Part shown: positions 55,060 through 62,962 of the stretch, in pieces | Layout of the letters: each line of letters starts with the position of its first letter | Numbering within the stretch: the stretch's first letter is position 1 | DNA from: an uncultured Actinomycetaceae bacterium | GTDB lineage: Bacteria > Actinomycetota > Actinomycetes > Actinomycetales > Actinomycetaceae | Length of the DNA stretch: 64,000 nucleotides | Reading direction: 5' to 3' | Assembly (NCBI GenBank): GCA_902464405.1 | Contig: CABQJD010000001.1 | Location: 62,001-126,000, forward strand | Notes under the pieces: generated by a model | Told to the model about the DNA's origin: nothing | Seen by the model: the letters and a program-made list of their open reading frames with translations, nothing else | Database searches by the model: none | Position numbers and translations under genes: made by a program

Positions 55060-57465
55060 GTGGCTTTAATTATGCACAATGCTGAGACCGGTGATGGCAA
55101 GAAACCCCCTCTTGCCATCACCGGTCTCAGCACACATGCCGTACAGGAACGGATTAAACGAGGCGAAGTTAATACTTCCCCTGAATACACAGGGAAAACT
55201 GCCGCCGATATTTTTCGCACTAATATCTTCACTCGTATCAACGCACTTCTCGGCGTGCTTTTCATTCTGGTGCTCACCACAGGCTCTTGGATTAACTGCG
55301 CCTTTGGCTTATTGATTATCGTCAATTCCAGCATTGGAATTATTCAAGAATTGCGTGCTAAGCGCACACTAGACTCCCTTTCCGTTTTGAGCGCTGAGCC
55401 AGCAAATGTGCTACGCGACGGGCGGATAGTCCAGCTTTCGCAAGAAGAGCTGGTTTTGGGAGACATCATCGCTGTGAAATCTGGCCAGCAAATCGCCCTC
55501 GATGGGAAAGTGTGCATCTCAAACTCACTGAGCGTAAACGAATCGCTCCTCACTGGAGAATCGGATCCCGTCACCAAAGAGATCGGATCGCGTCTCCTCT
55601 CTGGCTCATTCGTCTCCTCAGGATCGGGATACTATACCGTGACGGCTGTGGGGGCAGATTCTTATGCCGCTAAACTCACAAGCCAAGCCCGCACCTACAC
55701 GTTTTCCAAATCTCCTTTGCAAAAAAGTATCGATAAAATCCTGCAAATCATCACGTTTATCCTTATACCTGTGGCTGGCGCAACCATTTTCTCGCAAATA
55801 ACATCAGGATCAACGTCGTATAATCAAACAGTTTTAGCAATTACTGGCGCACTCGTCCCTATGATTCCTGAAGGGCTTGTGCTCATTACCTCAACAGCAT
55901 TTGCTCTCGGCGTGATTCGCCTCGGAAAGCGCAAATGCCTCGTACAAGAACTTCCAGCAATTGAAGGTCTCGCACGAGTAGACGTTGTATGCGCAGATAA
56001 AACAGGAACGCTCACAGAAGGAACCTTGCACTATAGCGGCATCGAAACGCTAAGTACTATCTCAAACAGTGAATGCGAACTGATACTCTCCCATATCGTC
56101 CACTGCGATGACGATCCTAACGCCACAGCAGCCGCAATAAAATCAGCATTGCCACAACCAAGCAGCTTATGGGAAGTATCTTCCTCAATCCCCTTCAGCT
56201 CTGCAAGGAAATGGGCGGCAACAGTCTTTACCGATCATGGCACTTGGATTATGGGCGCACCAGACGTGCTCTCATCTGCAGATTCTCCTGCTGGAATGCA
56301 CGCTGCTAAACTATCGTCACGCGGTATGAGAGTGCTTATGCTTGCCCATGCGAAGCACCCATTATCAGATAGCGCTACACCTGATGAACTGCCAAAACTC
56401 CTAGAGCCAAGTGCCCTGATTTTTATTGATCAAAAAATTCGTGACGATGCACAAGCAACTCTCGAATACTTCGCAAACCAAGACGTATCGCTCAAAGTCA
56501 TCTCTGGCGATAATCCAGCCTCTGTTGCTGCCGTCACCAAAAAACTCGGTATCACTGATGATGAACCTGTCGATGCACGAAATCTACCAGACCCGACACG
56601 TGCAGAATTTGGCGAGATAATCGAATCTCACTGCGTCTTCGGGCGAGTGCATCCTGAGCAAAAACAGCGGATGGTCACAGCGCTGCGATCGCGCGGGCAT
56701 ACAGTTGCCATGACGGGCGATGGCGTAAATGACGTGCTGGCTTTGAAAAAAGCCGATATTGGAGTCGCAATGGGATCAGGCTCCTCTGCTGCTCGCGCAG
56801 CAGCAAAAATCGTATTACTCGATAATCGTTTTGCCACCTTGCCGCACGTTGTAGCAGAAGGTAGGCGAGTGATTGGCAATATCGAACGAGTTGCAAGCCT
56901 CTTTCTGACGAAAACAACCTACTCAGCGCTATGTGCCATACTCGTCATCGCAACGAATGTGCCTTTTCCTTTCCAGCCTATTCACGTGACGATCACAGGT
57001 TGGTTCACTATCGGTCTTCCAGCGTTTATTCTCTCACTTCCACCAAATAATGCACGGGCTAAGCCTGGTTTTACGCGCAGAGTTTTGGGATTCGCTCTTC
57101 CCTCTGGAGTGGTTGTTGCGCTCAGCTCATTCCTCACGTATATGATGGTTTCCGATTGGCACGTGCCACATGAGCACACTCAAGAATCTACAGCAGCACT
57201 TCTTGCCCTTATTATTCCTTCTGTCTGGGTGCTGGCATGTGCAGCACGCCCGTGGAACTCATGGAAAATAGCGCTCTTTCTCACGCCTATTATCGGCTAC
57301 TGGCTAATTTTCACGCTCCCGATCACGCAGCACTTTTTTATCCTCGATTCCTCAGATAAGGCAATGATGCTCACAGCACTGCTCATCGGCACACTCGGTG
57401 CGTGCCTTGTTGAACTGATATGGCACGCTATCGGCAAACGTCTCAGCGCGCATATTCGCTCATAA
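55060..57465 (+). CDS. ctpE: CtpE-type P-type ATPase (probable Ca2+ transporter)
   Basis: An 801-aa P-type ATPase (P2-like, no heavy-metal domain). Motifs: TGES in the actuator, MIPEGLVLITSTAFALG in span 4, DKTGTLTEGT phosphorylation site, GDGVNDVLALKKADIGVAMG hinge. MIPEGLVL and the N-terminal GLSTHAVQERIKRGEVN match M. tuberculosis CtpE, linked to calcium uptake. The start is GTG 55060 or ATG 55072. A perfect 23-bp inverted repeat lies within the first codons (55080-55132) and encodes residues just before the conserved region, so it could control translation of this gene. Confidence 0.88.
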   Translation: MALIMHNAETGDGKKPPLAITGLSTHAVQERIKRGEVNTSPEYTGKTAADIFRTNIFTRINALLGVLFILVLTTGSWINCAFGLLIIVNSSIGIIQELRAKRTLDSLSVLSAEPANVLRDGRIVQLSQEELVLGDIIAVKSGQQIALDGKVCISNSLSVNESLLTGESDPVTKEIGSRLLSGSFVSSGSGYYTVTAVGADSYAAKLTSQARTYTFSKSPLQKSIDKILQIITFILIPVAGATIFSQITSGSTSYNQTVLAITGALVPMIPEGLVLITSTAFALGVIRLGKRKCLVQELPAIEGLARVDVVCADKTGTLTEGTLHYSGIETLSTISNSECELILSHIVHCDDDPNATAAAIKSALPQPSSLWEVSSSIPFSSARKWAATVFTDHGTWIMGAPDVLSSADSPAGMHAAKLSSRGMRVLMLAHAKHPLSDSATPDELPKLLEPSALIFIDQKIRDDAQATLEYFANQDVSLKVISGDNPASVAAVTKKLGITDDEPVDARNLPDPTRAEFGEIIESHCVFGRVHPEQKQRMVTALRSRGHTVAMTGDGVNDVLALKKADIGVAMGSGSSAARAAAKIVLLDNRFATLPHVVAEGRRVIGNIERVASLFLTKTTYSALCAILVIATNVPFPFQPIHVTITGWFTIGLPAFILSLPPNNARAKPGFTRRVLGFALPSGVVVALSSFLTYMMVSDWHVPHEHTQESTAALLALIIPSVWVLACAARPWNSWKIALFLTPIIGYWLIFTLPITQHFFILDSSDKAMMLTALLIGTLGACLVELIWHAIGKRLSAHIRS
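55080..55132. repeat. Perfect 23-bp inverted repeat at the 5' end of ctpE
   Basis: The arms 55080-55102 (starting TGCTGAGACCGGTGATGGC) and 55110-55132 (ending GCCATCACCGGTCTCAGCA) are fully complementary across a 7-nt loop AACCCCC. It lies 41 bp after the preceding gene. There is no T-run on either side, so it is not a standard terminator. In mRNA it would be a very stable hairpin 20 nt into the coding region. Confidence 0.95.
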
Positions 57466-57796
57466 TTTTCGTATTCCTGCTCTGTTTCGCATCTTTTTCT
57501 CTCTGCCTCAGATCGAACTGCGCAAAATGCACCGCATACAGATACGCTTTATAACTCTCAGGAAATATTCAGCTTTGGCTAGTGCTAATCACAGGTTCGC
57601 CCAGCATAATAAATATATCAACATAAAAGAAGTTCTCCCCTTGCTTCTGTGTTGATGTTCAGTGGTTCTTCACTGTAGATATGAGTGCAAAAGTGAATAT
57701 GTAGGTGAGATGAGTGGACGTAGTGCCTCCACGGTAATCCTCACCTCTCCCCGAGGAGTGGGCGGCCAAGTGCGTGGATGGTCGCTCACTCCTTCT
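57466..57796 (+). other. 331-bp gap with a candidate structured RNA at 57712-57796
   Basis: Nested complementary segments are seen: GAGTG (57712-57716) with CACTC (57787-57791), CCACG (57729-57733) with CGTGG (57773-57777), and the inner hairpin CTCC-CCGA-GGAG (57747-57758). CTTCTTT follows. This could be a small RNA ending in a terminator or a structured 3' end. It matches no RNA family I can recall. The remaining 57466-57711 shows nothing else. Confidence 0.3.
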
Positions 57797-58495
57797 TTAG
57801 CTGTCGAGCTTTAAGAAAAATGGTCCGCGAGCAGCAAGCTCAGCCCGATATTCTGCTTCCCACTGCCCCCAAGGCTCTTTTGAAAGATAGTCATTCGTGA
57901 ATCGAAGATCCCCCGTAAGCTCAGTTGTACAAAATTCTGGTATTTTAAGATCAACGACTGGGCCTATACGCTCACACTCTGCCACAATCAATCCCTGATT
58001 TTGCCCCTCAAAAACGTCAAACTCCCATCCATCTTCTCCATACCACAATGAATATCGAGTTTTGAGCACAAGCCTCTCGGAACGGTAAATAATCTGCATA
58101 GCAACATCAGGATCGAGTTCTGTTTCAAGCTCGTAGCGTTCACCACTTACAGGAGGGCTTTTGACAGCAATAAGCGCACGCACGCTAGGCTCCCCTGGTT
58201 CTGCAAGACTATCGTCATTCGATGGCTGAATCTTGCTAAGAAGCTCCTGAAGCACTTTGCGCTCGTATGCCCCCATATAATCCGTTGCTTCCACAAAGCG
58301 CGGCATCTGCACGTGCACACCGTCGAATACGAGGCGAATCCTCACAGCATATCCTGCCTCAGCAAAAACATATGCCTGCACAATAACCGTGGGAGATCCG
58401 TGCTTTATTACTTCATCCGGAAGATCGCGTACAAAAAATTTCCGCTCAAATTCAAATGGAAATTCTGGCTCTTCATGCTCATTCAGGCTGCTCAT
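57797..58495 (-). CDS. CYTH domain protein (triphosphate tunnel metalloenzyme-like)
   Basis: A 232-aa protein with the N-terminal charged strand EFERKFFVRDLP (ExExK-like CYTH start), then AYVFAEAGYAVRIRLVF, ALIAVKSPPVSGERYELE and a Trp/Glu-rich EFDVFEGQNQGLIVAECE. These alternating charged strands build the tunnel of CYTH enzymes, which act on inorganic triphosphate or thiamine triphosphate. The substrate is not known. TAGAAT lies 6 nt before the ATG and no RBS is present (leaderless pattern). Confidence 0.85.
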   Translation of the reverse strand: MSSLNEHEEPEFPFEFERKFFVRDLPDEVIKHGSPTVIVQAYVFAEAGYAVRIRLVFDGVHVQMPRFVEATDYMGAYERKVLQELLSKIQPSNDDSLAEPGEPSVRALIAVKSPPVSGERYELETELDPDVAMQIIYRSERLVLKTRYSLWYGEDGWEFDVFEGQNQGLIVAECERIGPVVDLKIPEFCTTELTGDLRFTNDYLSKEPWGQWEAEYRAELAARGPFFLKLDS

Positions 58496-58627
58496 ACGAA
58501 AATTCTACCAGCGCCTTTTACTCTTTATTTTGAGAACTTCTCTTCCTTCACCGTAAGCTAGCTGTAGAAACGTATTGATTGAATAGCAACCCTCGGTTTT
58601 CAACTGCGATACACTAGACCAACAGAA

Positions 58628-59209
58628 ATGAGATCACCTATGAAGAAGCTGATTGCACGGGCATTTCGTAAATTTTACCCATTGGAGATGATCACTCCGC
58701 CGCTTCCTCGTAAAGCGATTGTGATTGGTGCTCCTCATACCTCGATGATGGATGCCGTGCTTATGCTCATGGCTTTTTGGTATGCCGAGCGCCCAATGAA
58801 ATTCATGGTGAAAAATCAAGCGGCAGATCTTCCCATTATCGGATCGCTAATTCGCCGTCTCGGAGGAGTCTCTATTGAACGCTCAAAGCATCATGGCGTG
58901 GTGGAACAAGTGATCGCAAAAGCCAATGCAGCAGATGATTTTTTACTTGTGATCGCACCAAAAGGCACGCGTGCACAGCGGAAATACTGGAAATCTGGCT
59001 TTTATCATATCGCTAAAGGAGCAAATATACCGGTGGTCTACGGATTTATCGATACCTCCACCAAACAGTACGGATGGGAAGATCAAGCGCACACACTCAC
59101 TGGAAATATGCGTACAGACATGGACGATATCCGCGCTTTTTATGCAGGAAAACTCGGAATCCACCCAGAGCTCACGAGCGAGCCTCGCTTACAGGGCGAG
59201 GAGGAATAA
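58628..59209 (+). CDS. Lysophospholipid acyltransferase family protein
   Basis: A 193-aa protein with the acyltransferase motif HTSMMD (HX4D, about residues 37-42), followed by MKFMVKNQAADLPIIGSLIRR and GGVSIER (the substrate-binding FVxR-like region) and APKGTRAQRKYWKSGFYHIA. It is shorter than typical PlsC. It probably acylates a lysophospholipid or related lipid. The start could be ATG 58628 or 58640 (MKKLIARAF). It is 3 bp from the HD gene. Confidence 0.85.
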   Translation: MRSPMKKLIARAFRKFYPLEMITPPLPRKAIVIGAPHTSMMDAVLMLMAFWYAERPMKFMVKNQAADLPIIGSLIRRLGGVSIERSKHHGVVEQVIAKANAADDFLLVIAPKGTRAQRKYWKSGFYHIAKGANIPVVYGFIDTSTKQYGWEDQAHTLTGNMRTDMDDIRAFYAGKLGIHPELTSEPRLQGEEE

Positions 59210-59212
59210 CCC

Positions 59213-59935
59213 GTGATTCACTACGGGAAATTCGATAGTTTTGAGGAGCTTCGAGCTGCAGCTGAAAAAGAACTACGCTGCCATATTGGCAGAATCAAAA
59301 AACGCAGTGCCGCCTCGAAACGCTACCGAATTGAACATTGTTTACGCGTCGCCACAATCGGGCGCACTGTGGCACTCGCTTCTGGGCTTGATCCCGAGCT
59401 TCTGGAAATCGCTTGCCTGCTTCATGATATTGGCAAATGGGACGCTCAAAAACCTGTGGATCACGGACGATCGGGCGCACTCTATGCTTATGCTTTCCTC
59501 ATTAAAGCAGGAATTAAGAAATCTGAGGCGCGGGAGATAGCACAGGGAATTGCTATGCACACAGACGGGTTGTGTAATCCGCGCGCTGATAAACAAGGAA
59601 CGAAGAAAAACGCTGAAGGGAAAGCGTATTTCATCTTCGATTCTGAGCCGAGCATTTTGGCACGATCCGTAGGCGACTGCGACAATATCGATCGCTTTTC
59701 TGCCTACCGAATTGCCGATACTCTCGAACATTTCACTTTTATGGAGCTATCCAACGTGAAGCAGATAGCCTGGATTAAACGATATCTCGCATCTTTGAAA
59801 GACTATCGACGGTACGTATGCGCAACTGACGAAGCACAGCGGCAGTGGATCGCTAACCTCGCTTTTCAAGAACAGTTTTTCCAGCATTTACTCAACGACG
59901 TACAGCGTGCAGATATAAAAGATGTAAAAGATTAA
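59213..59935 (+). CDS. HD domain phosphohydrolase
   Basis: A 240-aa protein with metal-binding motifs HCLRVA (first His), LLHDIGKW (HD) and AMHTDGL, then DCDNIDRFSAYR (final Asp). The HD fold acts on nucleotides or other phosphoesters; the substrate is unknown. The GTG start has GAGGAGG upstream, and it directly follows the acyltransferase gene in one operon. It converges on dnaB. Confidence 0.85.
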   Translation: MIHYGKFDSFEELRAAAEKELRCHIGRIKKRSAASKRYRIEHCLRVATIGRTVALASGLDPELLEIACLLHDIGKWDAQKPVDHGRSGALYAYAFLIKAGIKKSEAREIAQGIAMHTDGLCNPRADKQGTKKNAEGKAYFIFDSEPSILARSVGDCDNIDRFSAYRIADTLEHFTFMELSNVKQIAWIKRYLASLKDYRRYVCATDEAQRQWIANLAFQEQFFQHLLNDVQRADIKDVKD

Positions 59936-59972
59936 ACTAGCGAAAAACTGCCAGTCAGGCGTACACAGATAC

Positions 59973-61322
59973 CTATAGTCCACCGCCGAAATTAGCGAAT
60001 CTAGCACGGTTTCCTTGAAACATCAGCTCGATCGAACCAACCGGCCCTGAGCGGTTTTTACCGATAATGATTTCTGACGGCGGAGCCTCGCTAGAATCTA
60101 TGCCGTCGTCTTTACGGTGAATAAGCAAGATGACGTCTGCATCCTGCTCCAACGATCCAGATTCACGCAAATCTGCAACCTGCGGGCGCTTATCTGCGCG
60201 CGCTTCTGGGTTACGATTCAGCTGAGCAATAGCAATAATTGGAATGCCCAGCTCTTTTGCGAGCAACTTAATAGAGCGCGAAAAATCCGAGACTTCCTGC
60301 TGCCTAGATTCGACGCTGCGCCCGCCTGAGGTGAGCAGCTGCAAATAATCAATCACGATCATTTGAATCTTATTTTGCTGGCAAAGCCGGCGAGCCTTGG
60401 CACGAATTTCCGTCATCGTCAGGTTTGGTGAATCGTCAACAAAAAGAGGAGCATCACCGATACGCCCAGCAGTTTTAGCAATGCTCTGATAATCGTCGTG
60501 CCGCATCCCGCCTTTAGTGAGATTTCCTAGGAAAACTGTGGATTCTGCAGCAAGAATACGCATCGCGAGTTCGTTGCGATTCATTTCGAGCGAGAAGAAT
60601 GCCACTGGAATTTTTTCTTTAATCGCTATATTGCGGCAAAAATCCATAGCAAGAGTAGATTTACCCATACCTGGGCGCGCAGCGACGATAATCATCTGCC
60701 CCGCCCTGAAGCCGCCGAGTTTTTCGTCTAGTTCAGCAAAACCTGTAGGTAAACCAGCCAAGCCATCTTCACGTGAGTTGTTTTTCGTGATTTGATCAAG
60801 CACTTCGCCGAGAAATTCGTTGATCTGCAGATAATCATGCTTAATATGTGATTCTGCGACTGCAAACATTTCTTCTTGAGCCACTTCAACGATACTATCG
60901 ACGTCACCGCCATCAGTGCTATAACCAAGCTGTACAATTTTCGTTCCAGCGGCAACGAGTGCGCGGAGTTTAGCTTGGTCGCGCACAATTTTTGCATAAT
61001 ATTCAGCATTGGCAGCAGTAGGAACAGAAGCAACCAGCGTATGCAGATACTCTTTGCCACCGATTTGTTCCAGCTGCCCTCCGCGCTCCAATTCTGAAGC
61101 AATCGTCACCGCATCTGCTGGATTTCCGTGCGTAAAAAAATCAATAATCGTGCGGAAAATAATGGCATGCTGAGGACGATAGAAATCTTGCTCATGCAAA
61201 ACTTCAACCACATCTGCAATGGCATCTTTGCTGATGAGCATACTGCCAAGCACCGAAATTTCCGCGTCGATATTTTGAGGCGGAATACGGTCGAACGTGG
61301 GTTGTATCGCGGTTTGAGCCAT
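59973..61322 (-). CDS. dnaB: Replicative DNA helicase DnaB
   Basis: A 449-aa helicase from ATG 61322 (MAQTAIQP), chosen since GAGGA lies 9 nt upstream and the DnaB N-terminal domain begins at PPQNIDAEISVLGSML; the frame is open to 61583 but the extra part is not DnaB-like. Walker A is ARPGMGKSTLAMDF, Walker B region IQMIVIDYLQLL, and the arginine-finger and C-terminal segments are intact (IIGKNRSGPVGSIEL). It unwinds DNA at the fork. A DnaA-box cluster lies 120-285 bp upstream. Confidence 0.95.
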   Translation of the reverse strand: MAQTAIQPTFDRIPPQNIDAEISVLGSMLISKDAIADVVEVLHEQDFYRPQHAIIFRTIIDFFTHGNPADAVTIASELERGGQLEQIGGKEYLHTLVASVPTAANAEYYAKIVRDQAKLRALVAAGTKIVQLGYSTDGGDVDSIVEVAQEEMFAVAESHIKHDYLQINEFLGEVLDQITKNNSREDGLAGLPTGFAELDEKLGGFRAGQMIIVAARPGMGKSTLAMDFCRNIAIKEKIPVAFFSLEMNRNELAMRILAAESTVFLGNLTKGGMRHDDYQSIAKTAGRIGDAPLFVDDSPNLTMTEIRAKARRLCQQNKIQMIVIDYLQLLTSGGRSVESRQQEVSDFSRSIKLLAKELGIPIIAIAQLNRNPEARADKRPQVADLRESGSLEQDADVILLIHRKDDGIDSSEAPPSEIIIGKNRSGPVGSIELMFQGNRARFANFGGGL

Positions 61323-61440
61323 GTGTAAATCCTCATAACATCGAACTAAAGTGGCGTACTTTTCTGGAAGTGACGCCTTTCCAGTATGCCTCACTGAGAG
61401 CAGGTATGCGAAATATCGTATCGTCACATAATGCAGCTCC

Positions 61441-61606
61441 TGTGGATTCTTTAAGAAATTTAGTGGAAAAACTCCGAAAGCTAAGTGGATAACATGAGGA
61501 TAAAGAAGCATTTTATCCACAGATTTATATTCATACATCCACAACTGTGGATTAAATAAAAGAAGTGGCTTTAATTCAACCACAATTTATCCACAGATGT
61601 GGATTT
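61441..61606. promoter_or_regulatory. DnaA-box cluster upstream of dnaB
   Basis: Seven sites lie in 166 bp: TGTGGATTC (61441), AGTGGATAA (61484), TTATCCACA (61513-61521, perfect), ACATCCACA (61535), TGTGGATTA (61546), TTATCCACA (61587-61595, perfect) and TGTGGATTT (61598). The region is AT-rich. It may put dnaB under DnaA control or titrate DnaA; an origin role is possible but dnaA is not here. Confidence 0.65.
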
Positions 61607-61750
61607 AGTGGAAAATATACAGAGGGCGCAACACACCTAAAAAATTACACTTCTTCAAGGTGTGCGAAATAACTTTAAGAAATGCCGACAAACCTGACGC
61701 ATTCTGATCACACAGGCGCTGAACATTATCTAAGGCTGCGTACACCCGTA

Positions 61751-62039
61751 CTATCGAGAGTCAAAATAGAATTCAGCCAGCTGCGTGCGAGGTTCTCTAT
61801 CGTCAATATCATCAATAAAGGTGACGGTGCGTTGCAGCTGAGTGAGTAAAAATTTGAACGCGCTACAGCGATACACTTGATGGCGCCGCTTAGAATCAAC
61901 GATTCCAACAAGTTATCGAGCAGGGCATATGCAGACGATAAATACATTTATACAGAAGGCGTGCATCAGGATCGGATGAGAGCAGCTTATCCAGCGCTAA
62001 CTTTTCTGAAGAAAGCAGAACTAACCTATAAGAACTAAC
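61751..62039 (-). pseudogene. Frameshifted coding remnant between dnaB and the membrane protein gene
   Basis: On the minus strand one frame reads SEKLALDKLLSSDPDARLLY and continues to KCIYRLHMPCS near 61925. Another frame then takes over with VGIVDSKRRHQVYRCSAF and TFIDDIDDREPRTQLAEFYF, ending at a stop at 61751. Both pieces look coding by composition, but no start codon or RBS is seen. The family is not recognised. The rest of 61323-61750 is the dnaB promoter region with DnaA boxes. Confidence 0.35.
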
Positions 62040-62043
62040 CTAT
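62017..62043. repeat. Tandem 14-bp duplication at the 3' end of the membrane protein gene
   Basis: AGAACTAACCTAT occurs at 62017-62029 and 62031-62043, one base apart. The second copy overlaps the stop codon at 62040-62042. Confidence 0.8.
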
Positions 62044-62840
62044 GATGAAAGATACGCCGCAGCGAAGCGCAGAAGATCCTCACGCTTAACATTTACCCTA
62101 CTCATCTTAACCTGATCCTCAACTAAGCCGTCATAAACTTCGTAGCGATACTCCTGAACGACGTTTGCACGCACCTGATCGAAAGATGCCTGCGTATCAC
62201 CATCAATCACCCAATCACGGCTTTCATAGAATTCCTGCAATTGCGATTCAGTAGGCACAAGTTTCGGTGAACATTCCTTGGCGATATATGCGTCTTTGAG
62301 GTTGCGCATCTCAGCATCAACAAACGTACCAATCGAATAATTCTGATTTCCATAAATGACGCCACCGGAAGAGACATTCTCATCACGCTGCAGGTTTTCA
62401 GCTCCCATACATTCTATGAGCGAATCCCATGAGGGTGAATCAATGAGCGAACAACTCGATGCGAGTGCATATACTGCATAGCGCTGCTCAAGCCATTCTA
62501 TTGCCAGCTCAACAGCCCGAGCACTTGGAGATTCTTGAGACGTCGATATCCAGTAATCACTTCCGATAGATGATCCAAACTCGGCAGTTTCTGAGATTAC
62601 CTCATTTCTCACGGTATCTAATGCATACGCAAACTCGGCTTCAGAAACATGGTAATCATCAATGTCGAGATACCATTCGCCCTTAGTTCCTCCAAAGCGA
62701 TTCACCAGCAGCCACGTGAGCACAATAGCTACAACCAGTGCCGGCACTCCAACTAAAGCGAGGAATTTCCATACGCTTCTCATTCGAGCCTGCCGCTGCC
62801 GTAATCTCTTCGACTCTTTACTCATTGGCGGTGCACACAT
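62040..62840 (-). CDS. Membrane-anchored extracytoplasmic protein, unknown function
   Basis: A 266-aa protein with a basic cytoplasmic N terminus (KESKRLRQRQARMRSVW), one span (FLALVGVPALVVAIVLTWLL) and an outer domain of about 215 residues. The layout and segments such as DDYHVSEAEFAYALDTVRNE and VPTESQLQEFYESRD resemble the chaperone helices of PrsA/SurA-like proteins without the isomerase domain. This is a weak likeness. The start could be ATG 62840 or the ATG at 62825 (MSKES). Confidence 0.7.
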   Translation of the reverse strand: MCAPPMSKESKRLRQRQARMRSVWKFLALVGVPALVVAIVLTWLLVNRFGGTKGEWYLDIDDYHVSEAEFAYALDTVRNEVISETAEFGSSIGSDYWISTSQESPSARAVELAIEWLEQRYAVYALASSCSLIDSPSWDSLIECMGAENLQRDENVSSGGVIYGNQNYSIGTFVDAEMRNLKDAYIAKECSPKLVPTESQLQEFYESRDWVIDGDTQASFDQVRANVVQEYRYEVYDGLVEDQVKMSRVNVKREDLLRFAAAYLSS

Positions 62841-62908
62841 CCTTGCTATAGACCATCGAAAGACGATGACGCCTGATTGTAGGAACCATCTGGTGTCTCT
62901 TTAGAGAA

Positions 62909-62938
62909 GGGTGCGGAAGCTAGTGAGCTTCCGCACCC
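62909..62938 (-). terminator. Rho-independent terminator after the surface protein gene
   Basis: GGGTGCGGAAGCT (62909-62921) and AGCTTCCGCACCC (62926-62938) are a perfect 13-bp inverted repeat with loop AGTG. On the minus-strand transcript TTCTCT follows. It lies 24 bp past the stop. Confidence 0.8.
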
Positions 62939-62962
62939 TCCCCATCTAATTTATTTCTCGCT

